From the NCBI GenBank assembly GCA_004212135.1, contig RXIE01000143.1:1-10232 (forward strand): a stretch of 10,232 nucleotides of DNA, written 5' to 3'. This document shows positions 1-5,954 of the stretch, piece after piece. This DNA comes from Candidatus Methanophagales archaeon ANME-1-THS. Its GTDB lineage: Archaea; Halobacteriota; Syntropharchaeia; Alkanophagales; Methanospirareceae. Position 1 is the first letter of the stretch, and each line of letters begins with the position of its first letter. Under the pieces are notes generated by a model. The model worked only from the letters and a program-made list of their open reading frames with translations. It had not been told where the DNA came from and made no database searches. Made by a program: the position numbers and the translations under genes.

Positions 1-1
1 C

Positions 2-2038
2 TTCCCGGAAAGGATTTATGAGGAGTTTGAAACTGACATAATACCACCGAGCTGGAAAGACCGGGTTTGTAAGAAAGAGGAATTCAAAAAATTCTATGAG
101 AGCACTGTCAAAGACAAAAAGGCGATGGAAGCGTGGTGGAGCAAATGGGCAGAACAACTTTTCTGGTTTAAGAGATGGGATACCGTTCTGGATGACCGCA
201 AGAGTCCATTCGATAGATGGTTTACCGGAGGTGAAACGAACTTAGCATATCTCGATACTGATTGGCAACTCGACCAGGGCAGGAAAAACAAACTGGCATT
301 GATCTGGGAGGGTGAACAATGGGATGAGACAAACCAGCAACCACGAGAAGTCAGGAAATTTACCTATTCAGACCTTTACCGGGAATCGAACGTGATTGCG
401 TCCGCCTTAAAAGAGCGGCTCAATGTCCAGAAAGATGAGATTCTCACGTTTTATTTACCCATGATTCCTGAGCTTCCGCTTTATATGTTAGCGGTGCAGC
501 GGTTAGGGGCATGCCACAGTATTGTGTATAGTGGCTTCAGCGCAGAAGCGGTGGCCACACGAGTTATGGATGCGGGTTCTCAGATAATCGTGACTGCAGA
601 CGGGCTTTATAGACGGGGAAGAATCATCGAGCTCAAATCGATTGTGGATCAGGCGGTCAAGACCTGTGAAGAAAATGGACACCATGTAGAGCGAGTGATT
701 GTGGTTAAAAGAACAGGACACGAGATACCGTGGAACGATGAGCGGGATCTCTGGCATAGTGACCTCATAAAGGGAATTTCAAAGAATGTCAAAGTTGAAG
801 CAGCACGGCGTGGTTCGGATGATATGTCCTACATCCTGTATACCTCAGGTACCACAGCGGCTCCCAAAGCAGTTCAGCATTCTGTAGGTGGTTATGCGGT
901 CGGTCTCTACGCATCTCTGAAGCTCATCTTTGATATCCGGGATGACGATGTCTACTGGTGTACTGCGGATATCGGATGGGTTACCGGGCATTCCTATATT
1001 GTTTACGGACCTCTGATGGTGGGTGCAACGTCAATCATCTATGAGGGCGCTCCTGACTTTCCCACACCGGATCGGTGGTGGGATATCATCCATCGATACG
1101 GGGTCACGGTCTTTTACACCACACCAACTGCAGTGAGGATGTTGATGAAATATCCCGAGGATCTGGTGAGAAAATATGACCTCTCAACTATTCGAATCGC
1201 GCATTCGGTCGGCGAGCCAATTAACCCAGCGGCATTCAGGTGGTATTATAAAAACATTGGTCGAGAGAATGTGGTAGCCTCGAGCACGTGGTGGATGACG
1301 GAAACGGGGCAAATGCTAACCGGGCATTTCCCGGGCCTGGGTAAGATCTACCCGTTGAAAGCGGGAACAAACGGGTATCCATTCCCCGGAGTTACTATGG
1401 ATGTGCTGGATGACGATGGTGTTCCCTGCGAACCCGGGAGACGGGGCTATTTTACCATCACGTCTCCGTGGCCGGGAATGTTGATGACCCTGTACCGAAA
1501 TCCGCAACGATACCTCGATGTGTACTGGTCCAGGTTTAAAGGCAAGGTGTACTTCTACACGGGTGATTTCGCAGTTAAGGATAAGGACGGCTATATCTGG
1601 GTACTTGGCAGGGCAGATGATGTTTTGAAGGTCTCCGGGCACCGGATCGGGACTGCGGAGATCGAATCAGCGATGGTTAAGTATCCTGCCGTTGCGGAAG
1701 CTGCATGTGTCGGCAAACCAGACCCGATAAAAGGCGAGATACCCTTCATCTTCACGGTTCTCAAGAAGGACACCTCGTCGGATGGACTGGAACACGCATT
1801 GAAAGCTCATCTGAGGAGCACTATCGGTCCTGTCGTCGCCTCGGACGCTATAATAGCCTTTGTCGATTCAGTTCCAAAAACGAGGAGTGGCAAGATTATG
1901 AGGCGATTGCTGAGAGCGGTTATTCATGGTGCGCCACTTGGAGATGTTACGACATTGGAGGATGGAGTGGCAATCACCGAAGCGACAAAAGCATATGAAA
2001 CCGTCAAGGCGGCCATCGAGAAAACTGAGAAGGAATAA
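2..2038 (+). CDS. acs: Acetyl-CoA synthetase, AMP-forming (5' end outside window)
   Basis: Converts acetate, ATP and CoA to acetyl-CoA, AMP and PPi in the cytoplasm. The frame is open from base 2 with no stop, and the residues before the first visible ATG (base 125) match the N-terminal ACS domain (pattern FYESTVKDKKAMEAWW), so the real start lies left of the window; 678 residues are visible. Counting from base 2, the acetate pocket residues of Salmonella Acs (V310, T311, V386, W414) fall at V327, T328, V403 and W431, a constant offset of 17, which favours acetate as substrate. Also present: STWWMTETG (429-437), YTGD, the GRADDV and SGHR hinge region, and the C-terminal catalytic lysine K631 in PKTRSGK. 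The nucleotide-binding loop is unusual: TSGTTAAPKAV (281-291) where the family normally has TG(K/R)PKG. The next gene on this strand encodes a CoA transferase/GNAT fusion. Function is secure; acetate specificity is inferred from the pocket. Confidence 0.95.
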   Translation, partial: FPERIYEEFETDIIPPSWKDRVCKKEEFKKFYESTVKDKKAMEAWWSKWAEQLFWFKRWDTVLDDRKSPFDRWFTGGETNLAYLDTDWQLDQGRKNKLALIWEGEQWDETNQQPREVRKFTYSDLYRESNVIASALKERLNVQKDEILTFYLPMIPELPLYMLAVQRLGACHSIVYSGFSAEAVATRVMDAGSQIIVTADGLYRRGRIIELKSIVDQAVKTCEENGHHVERVIVVKRTGHEIPWNDERDLWHSDLIKGISKNVKVEAARRGSDDMSYILYTSGTTAAPKAVQHSVGGYAVGLYASLKLIFDIRDDDVYWCTADIGWVTGHSYIVYGPLMVGATSIIYEGAPDFPTPDRWWDIIHRYGVTVFYTTPTAVRMLMKYPEDLVRKYDLSTIRIAHSVGEPINPAAFRWYYKNIGRENVVASSTWWMTETGQMLTGHFPGLGKIYPLKAGTNGYPFPGVTMDVLDDDGVPCEPGRRGYFTITSPWPGMLMTLYRNPQRYLDVYWSRFKGKVYFYTGDFAVKDKDGYIWVLGRADDVLKVSGHRIGTAEIESAMVKYPAVAEAACVGKPDPIKGEIPFIFTVLKKDTSSDGLEHALKAHLRSTIGPVVASDAIIAFVDSVPKTRSGKIMRRLLRAVIHGAPLGDVTTLEDGVAITEATKAYETVKAAIEKTEKE

Positions 2039-2063
2039 AACTGTTTAAGGTTGCTGAAGAAGG

Positions 2064-2073
2064 GAAGGGGTAT
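2064..2073 (+). repeat. GAAGGGGTAT element, copy 1
   Basis: First of two identical direct decamers (the second at 2156-2165), with a third, inverted copy matching 9 of 10 bases at 2273-2282. All lie in the gap between acs and the CoA-transferase/GNAT gene. The first two copies are 92 bases apart. A regulatory role is inferred only from the recurrence and location. Confidence 0.4.
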
Positions 2074-2155
2074 GCAGTAGTGCAGGCGGTGTAGGGTATT
2101 GAAAGGGCGCGAATAACAGGTGGTCGCATTTGTACCTCTCAGTCGCGATATCCAA

Positions 2156-2165
2156 GAAGGGGTAT
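2156..2165 (+). repeat. GAAGGGGTAT element, copy 2
   Basis: Identical to the decamer at 2064-2073 and in the same orientation. It lies about 170 bases before the TATA box of the CoA-transferase/GNAT gene. Confidence 0.4.
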
Positions 2166-2272
2166 CTGCTCCGGTTTTCACGGTACGCGCACCACCGGGC
2201 TTCACCCTGATCACCTCGTCAGAAGAAGGAAGCATTGAGCATTGGACTCCTAGCAATAGAGATGCATGACGA

Positions 2273-2282
2273 GTACCCCTTC
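2273..2282 (-). repeat. GAAGGGGTAC element, inverted copy 3
   Basis: On the minus strand this reads GAAGGGGTAC, matching the two plus-strand copies except at the last base. It sits about 50 bases before the TATA box at 2330, a position where an archaeal activator could bind. Confidence 0.4.
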
Positions 2283-2328
2283 CGCAGCTCCCAGGCCGCA
2301 GGTTTTATTTACTTCACGCCCCCATTAT

Positions 2329-2339
2329 CAATATAAAAG
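2329..2339 (+). promoter_or_regulatory. TATA box for the CoA-transferase/GNAT gene
   Basis: The sequence CAATATAAAAG resembles an archaeal TATA box. Transcription would start near base 2360, giving an untranslated leader of about 40 bases before the ATG at 2400. The upstream BRE is not clearly purine-rich, so this rests on the TATA match and spacing. Confidence 0.5.
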
Positions 2340-2399
2340 CGTACGTCGTGCTGCAGCCCGAGAACGTAGAATGGAGCGTGGAGTGGTGTTTTAGGAACG

Positions 2400-4298
2400 A
2401 TGGATTTAAACGAAAAGTTCAGAATGCTGGCTGGCATAAGGGAACGATATCCCGAGAAGTTTGTGCCCGAAGCAAGGATTTTCAGTCAGATCCACCGCGG
2501 TGCTCGAATCTTTATCGGAACGGGATGCGGGGAGCCTCAGTATCTCGTTCGTGCCCTCATCAAGTATGTTGAATCTCATCCAAAGGCTATTTTCGATGCC
2601 GAGGTATTTCAGGTCTGGACGCTCGGCGTAGCGCCCTATACGTTCGAAAAGTTCAAGTATAATTTTCGGCATAACTCGTTCTTCAACGGAACTCACACCC
2701 GTGAGGCGGTAAATCGGGGTATTGCAGATTACACACCTATATTCCTCTCAGAGGTCCCGGACCTCTTCTACCGCAGGATCGTACCGGTTGATGTAGCGCT
2801 GGTACAGACCTCACTCCCGGATGCCCATGGTTATATGAGCTTAGGCGTAAGTGTGGATATTGTCAAGGCAGCCGCAGAAAAAGCCGGGATCGTGGTTGCT
2901 CAAGTGAACTCACACATGCCACGGGTTCATGGTGATAGCTTTCTTCATGTTGACGATGTGGATTTTATCGTCCATCACGATGAGCCGCTCTTGGAATATG
3001 GTGCGGAAATTGATCAGGCGATTGCACCGCGTATTGGGCGATATGTTTCGCGGCTCATTCAGGACGGCGATACCATCCAGGTGGGATACGGGAGCGTGCC
3101 CAACGCGATCCTGTCCGCTCTGTCTGAAAAGAACCATCTCGGGGTACATACCGAGCTGCTGAGCGATGGTATTGTTGACCTGATGCGGCAAGGTGTTATT
3201 GACAACAGTGAGAAGAGTATCAATCGAGGAAAAACGGTGGCGACCTTCTGTATGGGTAAACGAGCGACCTATGATTATCTCAATGATAATCCTGCGATAG
3301 AATTCCGAACCATTGACTATACGAATAATCCCCTCGTTATCGCACAACATGAGAACATGGCTGCAATCAATAGTGCGCTGGAGATAGACCTCACGGGGCA
3401 GTCAAGTGCAGAATCGATTGGAAGAATGTTTTATAGTGGCATAGGGGGACAGGCTAATTTTATGCGTGGTGCGGTTCTTGCCCGTAACGGGAAGTCAATT
3501 TTGGCCTTTCAATCGACCGCATGGCATGGTTCAGTCTCACGAATCGTACCGCTGCTCGATAAAGGAGCGGGTGTTACGCTCAATCGGGGCGATGTGCAGT
3601 ATGTTGTGACTGAGTATGGGATCGCCTATGTGCCAAAGCAGAATATTAGAGAACGTGCGATGGAATTGATCTCCATTGCGCATCCGAAATTCAGATCATG
3701 GCTCATAAAAGAAGCGAAGAAACTCAATCTGGTCTATAAAGATCAGGCATTCATCCCGGGAGAGCGAGGCGAGTTCCCTGAAAATCTGGAGACGTATCGA
3801 ACCACGAAGACGGGACTCGAAATCCTCTTGAGACCGGTGAAGATAAGTGATGAGCCACTTTTAAAGGATTTTTACTATTCCCTCTCCGATGAGAGTCTTT
3901 ACCATCGGTTTATCTCATCACGCACGGATATGCCGCACGATCGGCTGCAGGAATTCGTGGTCATTGATTATACCCGTGAGATGGTAATTCTGGCAGTACT
4001 AAAGGCGGGAGAAAAAGAAACGATTGTGGGCATGGGCCAGTATGCCATGAACGAGGCGACGTATACCGCGGATGTGGCATTCGTGGTGCGGGATGATTAT
4101 CAGAATCAAGGAATCGGGACGGAATTGCTTTCGTATCTCACCTATTTGGCGAAGAAACGAGGACTTCTCGGGTTCACGGCCGAGGTGCTGATAGAAAATA
4201 GGCCCATGCTTCACCTCTTCGAGGAGGCGGGCTTTAATCTTGAGAAGCGAAGTGCGGAAGGGATGTATGAATTGAAGATGCTGTTCAGGCGGGGCTAG
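2400..4298 (+). CDS. Acetyl-CoA hydrolase/transferase fused to a Pat-like GNAT acetyltransferase
   Basis: Two-domain cytoplasmic protein of 632 residues. Residues about 1-455 are a family I CoA transferase of the acetyl-CoA hydrolase/4-hydroxybutyrate CoA-transferase type: VGYGSVPNA, then LGVHTELLSDG with the predicted catalytic glutamate E252, then GIGGQ (347-351) and the conserved VTEYGIAY stretch. It should move CoA between acyl groups or hydrolyse acetyl-CoA. Residues about 474-632 are a GNAT domain with the acetyl-CoA loop QNQGIG (568-573) and LRP...DEPLL, IDYTREM and NRPM motifs like those in the C-terminal domain of bacterial Pat, the enzyme that acetylates acetyl-CoA synthetase. Fusions of this type are known in bacteria and archaea. 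The ATG at 2400 is the only start after an in-frame stop at 2367; the AGGA before it is too close to be a good ribosome site. It lies downstream of acs on the same strand. Acyl substrate and protein target are inferred. Confidence 0.9.
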   Translation: MDLNEKFRMLAGIRERYPEKFVPEARIFSQIHRGARIFIGTGCGEPQYLVRALIKYVESHPKAIFDAEVFQVWTLGVAPYTFEKFKYNFRHNSFFNGTHTREAVNRGIADYTPIFLSEVPDLFYRRIVPVDVALVQTSLPDAHGYMSLGVSVDIVKAAAEKAGIVVAQVNSHMPRVHGDSFLHVDDVDFIVHHDEPLLEYGAEIDQAIAPRIGRYVSRLIQDGDTIQVGYGSVPNAILSALSEKNHLGVHTELLSDGIVDLMRQGVIDNSEKSINRGKTVATFCMGKRATYDYLNDNPAIEFRTIDYTNNPLVIAQHENMAAINSALEIDLTGQSSAESIGRMFYSGIGGQANFMRGAVLARNGKSILAFQSTAWHGSVSRIVPLLDKGAGVTLNRGDVQYVVTEYGIAYVPKQNIRERAMELISIAHPKFRSWLIKEAKKLNLVYKDQAFIPGERGEFPENLETYRTTKTGLEILLRPVKISDEPLLKDFYYSLSDESLYHRFISSRTDMPHDRLQEFVVIDYTREMVILAVLKAGEKETIVGMGQYAMNEATYTADVAFVVRDDYQNQGIGTELLSYLTYLAKKRGLLGFTAEVLIENRPMLHLFEEAGFNLEKRSAEGMYELKMLFRRG

Positions 4299-4326
4299 TG
4301 ACGATCAAGCGAGCGAACGGATAACC

Positions 4327-4352
4327 GGCTAATATGCTTTGGCACATCGGCT
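4327..4352. terminator. Imperfect hairpin between convergent genes
   Basis: The 82-base convergent gap contains an inverted repeat with a 4-base loop (4338-4341) and an 11-position stem that has two mismatches and two G-T pairs. No T-tract follows on either strand, so it is not a classical terminator. Its place between two converging stops is the main argument for a 3'-end role. Confidence 0.25.
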
Positions 4353-4380
4353 TAAGAAAATCTAGCTAACCCATGATGAC

Positions 4381-5721
4381 TCACCCGAGGGTTCCTCGTT
4401 TTTCGTCAGAGGGGTGTGATGGAGACCTGGTCGCTTCCGTTCCGAAATTGAAGGTGACCTCGATTTTCTTACCTGCAATTCCTTCTAAAGCACCGGACAA
4501 AAGCTTCTCTTGCTCTCTACGTTCCTGTTCCAGAGAAACTATATGGTTTTTTGATCGTGCTATCTCTTCTTGTACGTGGATGAGTTGCCCCTTTGCGGAA
4601 GCAATAGATTGCTCGATTCCCATTCTATCGTTGAGAATCTGTAAATCCAACAGCATACCGTTGATCTCTTCAATTCTTGAGTGTAACTGATCACGCTCTG
4701 TCTTTAGATGGGGGAGATCAGCATTTAGAAGATACTCAATCCATTTCAGTGTCTTCTCCCGCTTTCGATCCTTGAGTATCGAGGGATCTCCTTCTAGAGT
4801 AGTCCGTATAGCGAGCAGAGATTTGTGAATATCCTCACCGAGGGCTTGAATTGGGGATGCCAGAATTGCTGATATCGCGCCTCGTACTTCCGGAGTAAGG
4901 CTATGCCGCCCCGTCTCATCCTGCTTCTTCAAGAGATTGAGTGCGTTCTTCACGGGAAAGAACAGTTTGGAGACATTCGATTCGAGCATAGTTACTGCTT
5001 CTTCCAATGACCCTAATTCGATTTTGAGCTCTTTGAACTGTATCCACTCGTCACTTGCTTCAATCGTTCTCAACCGCTCCTCTTCTCCTTCAATCTTTTT
5101 TTCAAGTGCAGCACTGATCTCTTCTTGATAATAAATCTTCTCTTTTTCCTTCTCTATCCCGGAGCTGAGATTTTTTAGAGCCTGCACAATCTCTGGCACG
5201 TGTTCTAAATGCATAACCTGGCTTTCTTTTCCCTTGATGAGTGTGATAAGTTGGTTAAGAGCGGTTCTCAATCGATTGAGATCCAAGATCAGTTCATTAA
5301 TCTCGTCTGGAAAGAGAGAGCGGACACAATAGATATTCTTCGATGATTTGCCAAAAGGAAAGTCCAGGGTGGCTATCATTCCTCGATAAAATGACAGAAC
5401 CGTTTTATAATCAGTTTGGCTCGGGATCGCAATTTTATCCGTCACCGAGTAGAGATGTTTTACTATTCTGTCACGGTTGAGCAATCCTATTTTCAGGATA
5501 TGATCCGGCATCGTCTCATCTGGTTCTGCGTCCTGAAGCCGGGCGGCGTTTTGCTTCAGTCTCTCACGGGTATCACGTATCTCTCGGTATATCTGATCAG
5601 CCTTTGTGCTCAGGCCACGAAATAGTGACTGCGATACGCTGCCCAACCAGTTATCCAGTCCATCAAAGGGGACTGTGGACGGTATTTCATCCTTGCTCCG
5701 GATTTTATCCAGCCATTTCAC
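4381..5721 (-). CDS. Coiled-coil protein of unknown function
   Basis: I do not recognise the family by name. With the GTG at 5721 as start, the protein has 446 residues, no signal peptide and no membrane segment, so it is probably cytoplasmic. It begins with a short head (pattern IPSTVPFDGLDNWL, 13-26), then a first helical segment about 38-66, a more globular part about 70-140 (FYRGMIATLDFPFG, 111-124), a long charged coiled coil about 142-256, a hydrophobic stretch around 280-310, and a second coiled coil about 336-412. It ends with a possible strand KKIEVTF (418-424) and a polar tail. There is no Walker A motif, so it is not an SMC/Rad50 ATPase. The frame also extends back to a TTG at 5781, but a TATA box lies inside that extension, 27 bases before the GTG, and neither start has a Shine-Dalgarno; I prefer a leaderless GTG start. 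It follows the surface-protein gene on the same strand after a likely terminator, so co-transcription is doubtful. Confidence 0.8.
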   Translation of the reverse strand: MKWLDKIRSKDEIPSTVPFDGLDNWLGSVSQSLFRGLSTKADQIYREIRDTRERLKQNAARLQDAEPDETMPDHILKIGLLNRDRIVKHLYSVTDKIAIPSQTDYKTVLSFYRGMIATLDFPFGKSSKNIYCVRSLFPDEINELILDLNRLRTALNQLITLIKGKESQVMHLEHVPEIVQALKNLSSGIEKEKEKIYYQEEISAALEKKIEGEEERLRTIEASDEWIQFKELKIELGSLEEAVTMLESNVSKLFFPVKNALNLLKKQDETGRHSLTPEVRGAISAILASPIQALGEDIHKSLLAIRTTLEGDPSILKDRKREKTLKWIEYLLNADLPHLKTERDQLHSRIEEINGMLLDLQILNDRMGIEQSIASAKGQLIHVQEEIARSKNHIVSLEQERREQEKLLSGALEGIAGKKIEVTFNFGTEATRSPSHPSDEKRGTLG

Positions 5722-5743
5722 AGTTTTAAATAGGGTAGAAGTA

Positions 5744-5754
5744 AGTATATACTT
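5744..5754 (-). promoter_or_regulatory. TATA box for the coiled-coil gene
   Basis: The minus strand reads AGTATATACTT, centred about 27 bases before the GTG at 5721. That is the spacing expected when transcription starts at the start codon itself. The core is palindromic, so sequence alone does not fix the direction; the gene downstream does. Confidence 0.5.
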
Positions 5755-5872
5755 CTGCTTCACATGGGCATGAAGGAGCAAGGGGCTGGCGGGAGAAACG
5801 GATGAGAAGTAAATAGTATACAGTATGTAATTGGCTCATTGGCCTTTACGGTATCGTTGATTTAGAAGTGCT

Positions 5873-5901
5873 GAAAAAGGGAAAAGAGGAAAGGAAAAAT
5901 A
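5873..5901 (-). terminator. T-rich tract after the surface-protein gene
   Basis: On the minus strand, starting about 54 bases after the surface-protein stop, there are successive T runs (TTTTT, TTT, TTTT, TTTTT) separated by short C-rich steps. Archaeal RNA polymerase terminates on such oligo-T tracts without a hairpin, and none is seen here. Confidence 0.45.
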
Positions 5902-5954
5902 AGATCACACATCAGGAACTTTATTCCTCTCCTCTGCTCCTCTTTATCCTTTTG

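Larger units (their letters stand above)
2039..2399 (+). promoter_or_regulatory. 361-base intergenic leader of the CoA-transferase/GNAT gene
   Basis: This gap lies between two same-strand genes of acetate metabolism. I see no convincing gene in it: the only long reading frame across part of it is antisense, has no recognisable protein features and runs into acs. It holds three copies of a GAAGGGGTA element and, near its right end, a TATA box, so the downstream gene probably has its own promoter instead of depending on read-through from acs. No clear T-tract terminator follows acs. Confidence 0.5.

Noticed and set aside
2104..2197. Possible tRNA-like segment: GCGCG and CGCGC ends about 85 bases apart followed by ACCA.
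   Set aside because: There is no D-arm, no credible anticodon arm and no GGTTCRA-type T-loop between the ends; only the short outer pairing fits.
1924..2256. Antisense reading frame of 110 codons covering the end of acs and part of the following gap.
   Set aside because: It has no recognisable motif, no good ribosome site, and most of it is the complement of well-conserved acs coding sequence.
2910..3350. Antisense reading frame of 146 codons inside the CoA-transferase gene.
   Set aside because: It lies entirely opposite the conserved transferase domain and has no protein features of its own; it is a by-product of codon use on the real strand.
4381..5721. The coiled-coil protein as an SMC/Rad50/SbcC-type ATPase.
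   Set aside because: No Walker A, Walker B or ABC signature motif is present, and the N-terminal head is not an ATPase lobe.
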